This document shows, one piece after another, positions 32,606-41,136 of a stretch of 64,000 bases of DNA. The DNA comes from Pelolinea submarina (GTDB taxonomy: Bacteria > Chloroflexota > Anaerolineae > Anaerolineales > Anaerolineaceae): positions 2,666,001 through 2,730,000 of the forward strand of contig NZ_AP018437.1 in assembly GCF_003966975.1 (NCBI RefSeq), given 5' to 3'. The notes under the pieces are model-generated. The model had not been told where the DNA came from, did no database searches, and saw only the letters and a list, made by a program, of their open reading frames with translations. Within the stretch, counting starts at the first letter, position 1. Each line of letters starts with the position of its first letter. A program made the translations under genes and the position numbers.

Positions 32606-33775
32606 CTATGCTCCGATAAAATTTTCGTTTTGATACTTGAACTCGCCCGCCGCCATCGCCGCTATGACCTGGTATTCACGATCAAAGAAAGCCAGATCGG
32701 CCCGCTTTCCCACCGCGATGATGCCGCGCTCGGCTTCAATTCCCATGGCTTTGGCCGGCACGCGCGTGGCCATTTGGATCACCTCGTGGAAATCCAGCCC
32801 GCTGAAGCGCATGGTGTTCCGCACCGCCGTATCCAGCATTAACGTGCTTCCGGCCAGGCTGCCGTTGGCAATGCGGGCAGCCCCCTCCCGGACAAAAACT
32901 GCCTGCCCGCCCAATTCGTATTCTCCCTCCGGCAGTCCGGCCGCGCGCATCGCATCCGTGATCAGGATGGTGCGCTCCAGCCCCTTCGTCTGCACAACCA
33001 GCTTAACAATAGCCGGGTGCAGGTGAATGCCGTCGGCGATGATCTGGGCAAAGATGCGCTCGTCCAGCAGCACGCCCCCAACCGTACCCGGTTCACGGTG
33101 GTGCAAGCCGGCCATGCCGTTGAACAAATGGGTGGCCTGGCTCAGGCCCAGGTCGGCTGCCGCGCATACCTGTTCATAACTGGCGCTGCTGTGCCCGACG
33201 GCTACGCGCACGCCGTGCTGTACGCAGTAACGGATCAGTTCCTCCGCGCCGGGAATTTCCGGCGCGACTGTAATAAGTTTGACCAAACCATTTTCGATCC
33301 AGGCTTGGTATTTCGTGGGATCAGGGTGGCGGAAATAAAGTGGATTCTGCGCGCCCTTATATTTCAGGTTGATGTAAGGCCCTTCCACGTGCGCACCCAA
33401 CAACTGCGCGCCGGGCAATTGATCGCCGTACTGTGCCATCACGCTCAACGCGGCCGTCAAAGCTTCTTCGTCGGCTGTTACCGTGGTGGCATAAAAAGCC
33501 GTTACACCATGGCGGATCAATGTGGCGCTTATTGTGTTCAGCGCTTCGGGTGTGGCGTCCATCGTGTCGGCGCCCTTGCATCCGTGGATGTGTATGTCAA
33601 TCAACCCGGGTGTAACGGATAACCCATGCGCATCAAAAATCTCTTCCTGATTGGCGCGTTCGTGCCCAGCCGCGCTGGGGTAAAGCGCGCGGATCAACCC
33701 TTTTTCGATCTCAAGGGTGTGGTCAGCCAGGGTTTCCCTGGCAGTGATGACAGCTGCGTGGATGATCTTTTTCAT
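32606..33775 (-). CDS. nagA: N-acetylhexosamine-6-phosphate deacetylase
   Basis: NagA removes the acetyl group from N-acetylglucosamine (or N-acetylgalactosamine) 6-phosphate. The 389-residue protein shows the metal site IDIHIHG, HVEGPY, AVGHSSA, THLFNGM and the catalytic Asp in LITDAMRAAG. In this context the substrate may be GalNAc-6-phosphate (then often named AgaA), since the operon has an AgaS-like isomerase and the divergent genes belong to the tagatose pathway. It follows a terminator-like hairpin after the PTS EIIC gene. Confidence 0.92.
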   Translation of the reverse strand: MKKIIHAAVITARETLADHTLEIEKGLIRALYPSAAGHERANQEEIFDAHGLSVTPGLIDIHIHGCKGADTMDATPEALNTISATLIRHGVTAFYATTVTADEEALTAALSVMAQYGDQLPGAQLLGAHVEGPYINLKYKGAQNPLYFRHPDPTKYQAWIENGLVKLITVAPEIPGAEELIRYCVQHGVRVAVGHSSASYEQVCAAADLGLSQATHLFNGMAGLHHREPGTVGGVLLDERIFAQIIADGIHLHPAIVKLVVQTKGLERTILITDAMRAAGLPEGEYELGGQAVFVREGAARIANGSLAGSTLMLDTAVRNTMRFSGLDFHEVIQMATRVPAKAMGIEAERGIIAVGKRADLAFFDREYQVIAAMAAGEFKYQNENFIGA

Positions 33776-33790
33776 GGATTAATTCTACAA

Positions 33791-33822
33791 AAAAAGGGGA
33801 GGATCTTCATCCTCCCCTTTTT
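33791..33822. terminator. Hairpin between nagA and PTS EIIC
   Basis: A perfect stem AAAAAGGGGAGGAT with ATCCTCCCCTTTTT and loop CTTC. It has A- and T-runs on both sides, so it can act in either direction. On the minus strand it would partly separate the PTS genes from nagA. Confidence 0.8.
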
Positions 33823-33834
33823 TCTTTTACCGGG

Positions 33835-35151
33835 CTAGACGCCAAACAACTTGGCAATTGCCCACACAACGATGCTGGGTACAATGGCATCCGGGACGGT
33901 AAAGCCCAAGCCCACCGCGCCAAAAGCCGCCAGGTCCCCAAATACCTGGAACTTATACGCAAAGCTGATCAAGATCCATCCGACGAAGCCCCACAGGAAA
34001 CCGCCCAGCCAGGCGCCTTTGCGGCCGCCGGTGGCGTTGCCGAAGATGGCGCCCGAACCGCTGGCGAAAAAGGCCGCGATCATAGAAGGCAGCGGCACCG
34101 GCCACTTCATAATGGCCAGCAGGACCATGCCGAGAATCTGCCCAATGGTGCCCGAGATCAGGCCGATGATTAACGAATTGGGGCCGTAGGGATAAATTAC
34201 CGGGCAGTCCAGTGCGGGTTTCGCTCCGGGGATGAGTTTCTCGGCAATACCCTTGAAAGCCGGGGTGATTTCCGAGATCAACATGCGAACGCCTTGCAGC
34301 AGTACCAGAACGCCGGCGGTGAAGTTTAAGGCGGTCAAGAGCGTATATACAAACCAGTTCTGACCAGCGCTGATGGTCTCTTCGAATCCGGCCACACCAA
34401 CTTGCGACATGGCCAAGCCGGCGCCGATGAAGGCAACCAGCAGCATGATGATCGAGATAGAGACCGACATATCGCGCAGGAAACTGAAGGATTCCTTGAT
34501 CTCAATTTTCTCTGCAGAGTCCTCGGGGTCTCCCACCAGCTTACCGGCCCAGGCACCCAGCATGTTCAACAGGGTCTGGCCGTGGCCGAAAGCGATCTCA
34601 TCGCTGCCGGTGATTTTGCGCATGATCGGCTGCGCCAGGGCCGGCATCAAGGACATGTAGAAGCCGTCCATGACGGAAGCCAGCGCCACTACCGCGTACA
34701 TGGGCAGTCCGAATGAGTGGAACAGGATGGCGAACGCCCCGGCATGGATCCAGATCATATGGCCGGTCAGATAGATATAGCGGAATTTCGTAAAGCGCGA
34801 AACCAGAATATGGACCATATAACCGAATAACATGGTCCAGGCGATCTCGGCGCCAATATTGGCCAGGTTGGCGTTTTGAACCGCGCCGACCACCGCTTCA
34901 TCGTAGGTGACAAATGATTCAAAGCTGCCGGAGGGAATCCCCGTTTCAAAAAATACCTGGATAGGCGATAAGGCGTTAATAAGCGCACCAATACCGACCG
35001 CCAGAATCAATTGTCCCAAAATTGTTTTCAAAGTTCCCTTGAAGACATCGCCCGCGCTCTTCTTTTGGAGCAGCAAACCGACCAGGGCAATTAAACCCAA
35101 TACAATTGCCGGCAGTGTAATCAGGGACAGTATTGCATCAAATACAGCCAT
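33835..35151 (-). CDS. PTS EIIC, ascorbate (UlaA/SgaT) family
   Basis: This 438-residue multi-span protein belongs to the UlaA-type EIIC family: GDVFKGTLKTILGQLILAVG near the start, HMIWIHAGAFAILFHS, and DCPVIYPYGPNSLIIGLISG in the second half. It transports and, with EIIB, phosphorylates its sugar. UlaA of Escherichia coli takes ascorbate, but relatives in amino-sugar operons probably carry other sugars. Here an amino sugar is suggested by agaS and nagA next to it. AGGAGG-like sequence precedes the ATG. Confidence 0.88.
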   Translation of the reverse strand: MAVFDAILSLITLPAIVLGLIALVGLLLQKKSAGDVFKGTLKTILGQLILAVGIGALINALSPIQVFFETGIPSGSFESFVTYDEAVVGAVQNANLANIGAEIAWTMLFGYMVHILVSRFTKFRYIYLTGHMIWIHAGAFAILFHSFGLPMYAVVALASVMDGFYMSLMPALAQPIMRKITGSDEIAFGHGQTLLNMLGAWAGKLVGDPEDSAEKIEIKESFSFLRDMSVSISIIMLLVAFIGAGLAMSQVGVAGFEETISAGQNWFVYTLLTALNFTAGVLVLLQGVRMLISEITPAFKGIAEKLIPGAKPALDCPVIYPYGPNSLIIGLISGTIGQILGMVLLAIMKWPVPLPSMIAAFFASGSGAIFGNATGGRKGAWLGGFLWGFVGWILISFAYKFQVFGDLAAFGAVGLGFTVPDAIVPSIVVWAIAKLFGV

Positions 35152-35202
35152 TTTTCCTCCTAATTTTTTATCGATTGATTAATGGTTGGGTGATTAAAAA
35201 TA

Positions 35203-35502
35203 TTAAATCGTTTTTCCTCCTTCTGCATGGGAGAGCTCGTCAATGGCTCTCAGTATCTTTTCTTTGATTTCACCTTTGTCGACAAGGTTCTTTACCAAGA
35301 CGATCTTGGCCGGGTAATCACGTAAATGCGGTTCCATATCCACAGGCGCGACGACAATGTCGGCTTTGTTGCCTTTAAAAGACCCCAAATCCCAGGGGGT
35401 TGTCTCCGCTTTAATATTTTCAGCTTTGAGAATGTCATCAATAAACAACTTGAGCATCATGCTGGTTCCAAATCCCATCCCACACAAAGTTGCAATGATC
35501 AT
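35203..35502 (-). CDS. PTS EIIB, ascorbate/galactitol type
   Basis: The 99-residue protein has the P-loop-like start IIATLCGMGFGTSMMLK. Cys7 is the residue that receives the phosphoryl group. It lies between the EIIA and EIIC genes with short gaps, so the three form one permease complex. Confidence 0.92.
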   Translation of the reverse strand: MIIATLCGMGFGTSMMLKLFIDDILKAENIKAETTPWDLGSFKGNKADIVVAPVDMEPHLRDYPAKIVLVKNLVDKGEIKEKILRAIDELSHAEGGKTI

Positions 35503-35512
35503 TTTTCCTCTT

Positions 35513-35968
35513 TTATGCTCTCGAATATGAATAGATAAATTCTTTCAGGACATCCGTCGTTGCCGCTTCGCGCAATCCGCACAGAAATCCTTCCTGAGAA
35601 AGATACTCGGCTAACTGCGCCAGGGCGCGGATGTGACTCTGCTTATCCAGTGCTCCCAGGGCAAAAGCCAAGTCGACCGGATCATTGGTCGAATGTCCGA
35701 AGACCACCGGTGTTTTCAATGTGATCAAACCCAGGCATGAGCGCAGCACGCCGTCCTCCGGGCGGGCATGCAGCAGAGCGATTCCGGGTGCGATCACGCA
35801 GTAAGGTCCCAGCTCGTCCATCACACGCTGCATGGCACTTGCGTATCCCGGTTCAATCGCGCCGGCCGCTGCCAGTAATTCACCGGCTCTTTGAATGACC
35901 GCTGTGCGATCAGCCAGTTCCTGTTTGGCTTGGATTGCTTCGGGCACTAATAATTCGTAAAGATCCAT
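35513..35968 (-). CDS. PTS EIIA, fructose/ascorbate type
   Basis: The 151-residue protein fits the PTS EIIA-2 family. The phospho-accepting histidine is in GIALLHARPEDG. HPr would pass phosphate to it, then to EIIB and the sugar. It begins 9 bases after the agaS-like stop. No HPr or enzyme I gene is in the window. Confidence 0.92.
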   Translation of the reverse strand: MDLYELLVPEAIQAKQELADRTAVIQRAGELLAAAGAIEPGYASAMQRVMDELGPYCVIAPGIALLHARPEDGVLRSCLGLITLKTPVVFGHSTNDPVDLAFALGALDKQSHIRALAQLAEYLSQEGFLCGLREAATTDVLKEFIYSYSRA

Positions 35969-35976
35969 CGTCTGTC

Positions 35977-37014
35977 CTACAACTCCACCACGGCGGTCAG
36001 GTTTTCCGGCTTGTCCGGGTTTAACCCTTTGGCCAGGCTGCGCTCAAAAGCGATTAATTGGATCAGCGGCAAATAGGTTGCGAAGGACCAATCGTAAGGC
36101 AGGCTGCCATCCAAACGATAGAAAGTATCCGCCGCAGCCGGGGTTTCCGTTAATCCGCCTACCGCCAGCGTGCGCGCGCCCAACTCACGCATCTGCTGTA
36201 AAACCGGCATTTCATAAGCGGCCTGCTGCGGGTTTGCCAGGCCAACCACCAGCGAGTGGTCGTTGATTACCGACATCGGCCCATGGCGAAATTCCAGGAA
36301 ATGATAGGCCTCCGAGTAACTTAACGACATCTCCTTCATCTTGAGCATGACCTCCAAAGCCAGGCCGTACAGTGGCCCATCACCCAAAAAGAAGAAACGC
36401 TCGATTTCGAGGTTTGCGCCAATCTCACGTGAGGTGGATTGATAGTTCGCCAGCAATTGTTTTCCTACCTGGCTGACTTGGGCAGGCAGCCCGGATGGAA
36501 TATCACCGTTAGCCAGTCGCATCAAAGCCCACATCATATTGGTAAATGAACGCGTTTGCGCCACACTGTTTTCCATACCGGCTGAGGTTATGACAGCCTT
36601 TGGTGCGGATTTGGCCAGCGGGCTGTCGCCATAGCAGGTCACTGCCAGCGCGTCCCCTTGACCCGCTTTCAGGAAATAATCCAAAGCGTGCAGTGTTTCG
36701 GTTGTCAGGCCGGAGCGGGAAATGGCAATAAATAAGGTTTTACGGTCGGGATGAATCCAATCCTCTCCGGAATACCAAATCTCGGAACCGGGCACGGGGA
36801 TGCAGGTTACACCGGTCTTGCGCTGCAGCAGACGAGCCGCCCAAATGGAAAGATAGTAAGTCGAACCACACCCGCTTAGAATCACCTCATCATAAGCACC
36901 CACATCGGGCAGCCCACTCTTCCAATCCTTTTCCAGGTAAGCCAAGGTTTCCGCCCATGTGTCCGGTTGTGAGAGGATTTCCTCCCGGGTAAATTTACCG
37001 TTTTCTTGCTGCAT
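35977..37014 (-). CDS. AgaS-like SIS-domain amino-sugar phosphate isomerase/deaminase
   Basis: The 345-residue protein has two SIS domains. Typical segments are VILSGCGSTYYLSIWAARLL, LFIAISRSGLTTETLHAL, the MENSVAQTRSFTNMMWAL loop, and the YHFLEFRHGPMS active-site region. It resembles AgaS and the isomerase half of glucosamine-6-phosphate synthase. In Aga pathways it deaminates galactosamine 6-phosphate to tagatose 6-phosphate. That fits the tagatose-bisphosphate aldolase-type genes encoded divergently. It is the first structural gene after the DeoR regulator. Confidence 0.87.
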   Translation of the reverse strand: MQQENGKFTREEILSQPDTWAETLAYLEKDWKSGLPDVGAYDEVILSGCGSTYYLSIWAARLLQRKTGVTCIPVPGSEIWYSGEDWIHPDRKTLFIAISRSGLTTETLHALDYFLKAGQGDALAVTCYGDSPLAKSAPKAVITSAGMENSVAQTRSFTNMMWALMRLANGDIPSGLPAQVSQVGKQLLANYQSTSREIGANLEIERFFFLGDGPLYGLALEVMLKMKEMSLSYSEAYHFLEFRHGPMSVINDHSLVVGLANPQQAAYEMPVLQQMRELGARTLAVGGLTETPAAADTFYRLDGSLPYDWSFATYLPLIQLIAFERSLAKGLNPDKPENLTAVVEL

Positions 37015-37041
37015 TGATAATGTTCTCCTTGTTTTTAAAGA

Positions 37042-37809
37042 TTAGACTTGAATGACATGCACGCCCTGGCCGCGGATAGCTTCGATCAGTTCGCTTTGAG
37101 CATTCTCGCTGGTTACTACTGTTGAAGCTGCCGTAATAGGTGCCGCGCGGCTGGTAGACACGTGGCCGATTTTGGTATGGTCGGCCACAATAATGACGTC
37201 GTCGCTGATTCCCAGGATCTTGCGGTCGGTCATCAATTCTTGCGGGTCTTCGTTGGTCAAGCCAAAACGCGGATGCACTCCGCCCATGCCGACGATGACT
37301 TTATCAACACGCAAGTCTTCTATCACGCGCTCGGCAAAATGGCCGATCATGGATTGCTCTTCGCGCCGCAGGAAGCCGCCGATGGCAATCACCTGCATGT
37401 GTCCGTTGGCGATCAATTCATTCAGCACAGTAACCGCATTGGTCAAAACAGTGATATCGTCACGCTGACACAGCTCTCTGGTAACGTACAGCGTGGTGGT
37501 TCCGGATCCCAGGAAGATAGTCTCCTTCTCCTGGATCATAGGCGCCACCGCTTTGGCGATGCGGATCTTTTCCTCGCGGAGCAAATCCATGCGCCGGATG
37601 GTGGGCAGTTCGTTGTAACTGTTGGATTTGAGCGGTAGTACCGCCCCACCGTGTGTGCGCTTTAGCAGATTGCTCTTTTCGATTTCATACAGGTCCCGGC
37701 GAATGGTCATTCTGGAAACGCCGAATTGGCTGGCCAGATCGTCAACCATGACGCTGCCTTTTCTTTCCAGTTCCCGAACAATTAATTGTTGCCGCTCGTC
37801 TTTTAGCAT
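37042..37809 (-). CDS. DeoR-family regulator of amino-sugar genes (AgaR-like)
   Basis: The ATG at 37809 is 6 bases after GAGGAGG and gives 255 residues; the frame upstream to 37824 is an overlap with the ribosome site. The DeoR helix-turn-helix (GSVMVDDLASQFGVSRMTIR) is followed by the sugar-phosphate sensor domain (IFLGSGTTTLYVTREL, GHFAERVI, DHTKIGHVS). Such repressors release DNA on binding a sugar phosphate, here perhaps an amino-sugar or tagatose phosphate. It probably controls both its own operon and the divergent aldolase genes. Confidence 0.93.
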   Translation of the reverse strand: MLKDERQQLIVRELERKGSVMVDDLASQFGVSRMTIRRDLYEIEKSNLLKRTHGGAVLPLKSNSYNELPTIRRMDLLREEKIRIAKAVAPMIQEKETIFLGSGTTTLYVTRELCQRDDITVLTNAVTVLNELIANGHMQVIAIGGFLRREEQSMIGHFAERVIEDLRVDKVIVGMGGVHPRFGLTNEDPQELMTDRKILGISDDVIIVADHTKIGHVSTSRAAPITAASTVVTSENAQSELIEAIRGQGVHVIQV

Positions 37810-37863
37810 GTTCATCCTCCTCATGTTATGTTAGGTTTACCTTCCGGTCAAATTTGTGCTCAT

Positions 37864-37968
37864 ATTCGAACATTATTACTGTTTGTTTATGTGCATTTCA
37901 TCAATAATTTTAGCATTTTTTGGCTGTTTTTATCATTCGAACACAGTTGAACATTCTTTTTTGTTCGC
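37864..37968. promoter_or_regulatory. Candidate operator cluster between the divergent amino-sugar operons
   Basis: Short related motifs are clustered here: ATTCGAACATT (from 37864), ATTCGAACACAG (from 37935), TTGAACATTC (37947) and TTGTTCG (37961). They share GAACA or its complement TGTTC, in both orientations. They are reasonable binding sites for the adjacent DeoR regulator. Exact promoters could not be fixed. Confidence 0.5.
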
Positions 37969-38010
37969 TGCGTGATACGATATGCCTAAATGGTGTGAGG
38001 TTGTGGAAAT

Positions 38011-38979
38011 ATGAAGACGCTTACAATCGGAAAAATACGAGGCCTGCAGCAGTGCGCCACGCCCGGGGGAAAGTTCGCCATCCTGGCGCTGGATCATCGC
38101 AACAACATGCGCCGCCTGCTGCATCCTGAAAATGAAACGGTTACCCGTCCGGAAGAGATCATGGCTTTCAAGCAGGACGTGTTGGATAGCTTGGGCGCGG
38201 TTTCCAGTGCTTACCTGCTTGATCCGCTTTACAGCGCGGGACAGGCCATTGCCAATGGCAGTCTTCCCGGAGGCCGTGGTCTACTGGTCGCGGTGGACGC
38301 GTCCGGATATTCCGGCGATCCCACCGCCAGGCAAAGCGAGCTGCTTGAGGAATGGAGCGTAGAACAGGTTAAACGCATGGGCACCAGCGCGGTCAAGCTG
38401 CTGGTTTATTACCATCCGCACTCCGAATTGCACAGCACCATTGAAGCCCTGGTACAGCAAACCGCCGAAGCCTGCCGGGCAGCCGATCTGCCTTTCTTTC
38501 TGGAGATCCTTACCTACTCCCCCACTGCCGAGAGAGGCAAACTTCCCGGCCGGGAAAAACAGGACGTCATCTTAGAATCCGCGGAAAAGCTGACGCCCCT
38601 GGGTGTTGACGTGCTCAAAGCCGAGTTTCCATTGGACATTCAGGAATTTGGTGATTTCAACGCCTGGCAATCAGCCTGCCGGCAGTTAAGCCAAGCCAGC
38701 CAGGTGCCGTGGATTCTGCTCTCCGCTTCAGTTGAATATGAAATCTTTCTACAGCAGGTTACCGCTGCCTGCCTGGGCGGTGCCTCCGGTGTGGCCGCCG
38801 GTCGGGCTGTCTGGAAAGAAGCCGTTAACCTGAACGGGCAAGCCCGTATGGAATTCCTGACGGGTACGGCGCGCGAACGGATGGCGCGCTTGACCAGCCT
38901 GGTGGACGCGTTGGGAAAGCCCTGGCAGGATTGTTTCGAAGCTCCGTCCCCGGATGAGAACTGGTACAAGACATATTAG
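38011..38979 (+). CDS. LacD-like tagatose-1,6-bisphosphate aldolase
   Basis: The 322-residue protein resembles class I LacD-type aldolases: FAILALDHRNNMRR, a SSAYLLDPLYSAGQ strand, the Schiff-base region TSAVKLLVYYHP, and VDVLKAEFPLD, with ASGVAAGRAVWKEA at the phosphate site. It would split tagatose 1,6-bisphosphate to triose phosphates. It is the first gene of the divergent operon. The GatZ/KbaZ-like gene follows after 12 bases. Confidence 0.87.
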   Translation: MKTLTIGKIRGLQQCATPGGKFAILALDHRNNMRRLLHPENETVTRPEEIMAFKQDVLDSLGAVSSAYLLDPLYSAGQAIANGSLPGGRGLLVAVDASGYSGDPTARQSELLEEWSVEQVKRMGTSAVKLLVYYHPHSELHSTIEALVQQTAEACRAADLPFFLEILTYSPTAERGKLPGREKQDVILESAEKLTPLGVDVLKAEFPLDIQEFGDFNAWQSACRQLSQASQVPWILLSASVEYEIFLQQVTAACLGGASGVAAGRAVWKEAVNLNGQARMEFLTGTARERMARLTSLVDALGKPWQDCFEAPSPDENWYKTY

Positions 38980-38991
38980 ATATCCTGCCTC

Positions 38992-40296
38992 ATGGACTCC
39001 GCCGTCTTTTCATCCAGCCTTCCCTTGCGGGAGAAGATCCACAGCCATCGGTCTGGCTTGCCTGTGGGGGTATTCGCCGTATGTTCTTCTCACGCGGATG
39101 TGCTGCGCGCAGCGATGCGCTTGCTTCAGTCATCGCGTGAAGCGCTGCTGATCGAAGCAACCTGCAACCAGGTCAACCAGGAAGGCGGCTACACCGGCAT
39201 GACCCCGCAACATTTCCGTACGTACGTGTGCGAGCTGGCCAAAGAGGAAAATTTTCCATGCGAACGCATTCTGCTGGGCGGCGACCACCTGGGGCCAAAC
39301 CCCTGGCGAGCCCTGCCGGCCGAACAAGCTATGCAAAAAAGTGAGCAATTGGTGCGCGCTTACGCAGCCGCCGGCTTTGTTAAGATTCATCTGGATGCAT
39401 CGATGCCTTGCGGCGGGGAAGAAGCGCTTTCCGTAGCCGAAATCGCCGCACGCAGCGCAAGGTTATGCGCAGCCTGCGAACAGGCCGCCTTTGAACGTCC
39501 TGCCGCCTATAAACCCTTATACGTGATCGGGACGGAAGTGCCCGCTCCGGGGGGCATAAACGCGCAGGCACCCGGCCAGCCGCACATTACACGGGTAGAC
39601 GATGTGGCTGAAATGCTGGCAGTGCATCGTCAGATTTTTCTCCGTTTCGGGCTGGCAGATGCTCTGGAACGTGTTATCGCTGTTGTCGTCTCGCCGGGTG
39701 TGGAGTTTGGCAATCGAGAGATATTTCCGTTCCGAAGTGATCAGACTGGTAACCTGAGCGGCTTCATCGAGCGGCAGGAAGGCATGGTCTACGAAGCTCA
39801 CTCCACCGATTACCAATCCCCGCAGGCGCTGCGCAGCATGGTCGGCGGCCACTTTGCTATTCTCAAAGTTGGCCCGGCGCTGACATTTGCCCTGCGTGAG
39901 GCGCTTTTCAACCTGGCTGCTATCGAGAACGAACTGCCGAACCTGCCCGCCGGTGAACGTTCCCGTCTGGTGGATACCCTGTTGGAGACCATGCGCAGCG
40001 ACCCGCGGTACTGGCAGGACCATTACCGGGGCAGCGCACAGGAAATATTATTCGCAATGAAATACAGCTTCAGCGACCGGATCCGCTATTATTGGGGTTA
40101 CCCGCAGGTGCAAAACGCGATTCTGACCTTGATAGCTAACTTGCAGCGGGACGATCTGCCCCTGGCGCTGGTCAGCCAGTTCTTCCCGGCGCTCTACCCG
40201 TCAGTCTTCGAAGGAGGAATTCCAGCTAATCCGCGCAGTTTCATTCAACACAGCATCATGAACGTGCTGGCCGGGTACTCGGCAGCCTGTGGTTGA
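38992..40296 (+). CDS. GatZ/KbaZ-like tagatose pathway protein
   Basis: This 434-residue protein belongs to the GatZ/KbaZ family, long described as the non-catalytic subunit of class II tagatose-bisphosphate aldolase; a tagatose 6-phosphate kinase role has also been proposed for members. Hallmarks are LLIEATCNQVNQEGGYTGM, LGGDHLGPNPW, HLDASMPCGGE and VVSPGVEFGN, and FEGGIPANPRSFIQHSI near the end. No class II aldolase partner (GatY/KbaY) is present; a LacD-like class I aldolase stands in its place. That supports an independent function such as kinase. It ends the operon. Confidence 0.88.
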   Translation: MDSAVFSSSLPLREKIHSHRSGLPVGVFAVCSSHADVLRAAMRLLQSSREALLIEATCNQVNQEGGYTGMTPQHFRTYVCELAKEENFPCERILLGGDHLGPNPWRALPAEQAMQKSEQLVRAYAAAGFVKIHLDASMPCGGEEALSVAEIAARSARLCAACEQAAFERPAAYKPLYVIGTEVPAPGGINAQAPGQPHITRVDDVAEMLAVHRQIFLRFGLADALERVIAVVVSPGVEFGNREIFPFRSDQTGNLSGFIERQEGMVYEAHSTDYQSPQALRSMVGGHFAILKVGPALTFALREALFNLAAIENELPNLPAGERSRLVDTLLETMRSDPRYWQDHYRGSAQEILFAMKYSFSDRIRYYWGYPQVQNAILTLIANLQRDDLPLALVSQFFPALYPSVFEGGIPANPRSFIQHSIMNVLAGYSAACG

Positions 40297-40420
40297 CTTA
40301 AAACTACCTGAGACCAGTTAATTTTTACTTGTACAAAGAGCAGAAAGCTTGCGCTTACAACAGCTGCTCCAAGGTATCAGCGATTCAAAAACCACATAAT
40401 CTACTTGCATAATGGATTAA

Positions 40421-40452
40421 AAATAGCGCCGAGTACCCGGCGCTATTTTTTG
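40421..40452 (+). terminator. Terminator of the aldolase-KbaZ operon
   Basis: Stem AAATAGCGCCG/CGGCGCTATTT with loop AGTACC is followed by a run of T residues. It lies 124 bases after the KbaZ-like gene. Confidence 0.85.
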
Positions 40453-40551
40453 TGGAATAATTTCATAAAACTGACATGTCCGCTTTTCGCTTTTCCTGCG
40501 GTTATAAATACGTGAAGATGCATTTTCAAAAAAGCAAAGAAGGAATAACAC

Positions 40552-41136
40552 ATGGACCTAACCATAAAAGGAGAACGAAACCAGCATGAGCGCATGGCCG
40601 AAGATGCGGAATTGGTCGGTGCAGCCCAGCGCAATCCCCTTGAGTTCGAAGCGCTGTACCGCAAGTGGCTGACCCCGGTTTACCGCTATTTCTACTTCCG
40701 CCTGGGTAATGTCAAGGATGCGGAAGATCTGACAGCGCAGGTATTTTTGAAAGCCTATCAGGACCTGCCGCGTTACCGCAACCGCGGCGCTTTTTCCGCC
40801 TGGCTGTTCACCATTGCGCATGCCCGGCTGGTCGATTACTACCGCAAAAACTCACGCAAAGCAGCTCTGGAAGTACCTATCGAGGAATTGGAAATCCCGG
40901 TCAGCGCCATGGATTTGCCTGAACGGGCCGCCCAAAAGGGCGAGTTCGAACAGGTATTCAGCCTGCTGATGGGACTCACCGAGAAAGAACAAACCCTCAT
41001 CCGTCTGCGCTTCATGGCTGAATTAAGCTATCGCGAGATCGGTCAGGTGCTGCACTGCAAAGAGGATACCGCGCGCAAGTCCGTTGCGCGGCTGCTGGAG
41101 CGCATGAAGAAACAAATGGAGAATGATCATGACTAA
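40552..41136 (+). CDS. ECF-type RNA polymerase sigma factor
   Basis: The 194-residue protein has region 2 (FEALYRKWLTPVYRYFYFRL, then DAEDLTAQVFLKAYQDLPRY and AWLFTIAHARLVDYYRK) and region 4 (GLTEKEQTLIRLRFMAELSY with the helix-turn-helix EIGQVLHCKEDTARKSVARL). The start at 40552 lies 11 bases after an AAGGA. A second ATG at 40594 is possible. It overlaps the start of the next gene, a membrane protein likely to be its anti-sigma partner. Confidence 0.93.
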   Translation: MDLTIKGERNQHERMAEDAELVGAAQRNPLEFEALYRKWLTPVYRYFYFRLGNVKDAEDLTAQVFLKAYQDLPRYRNRGAFSAWLFTIAHARLVDYYRKNSRKAALEVPIEELEIPVSAMDLPERAAQKGEFEQVFSLLMGLTEKEQTLIRLRFMAELSYREIGQVLHCKEDTARKSVARLLERMKKQMENDHD

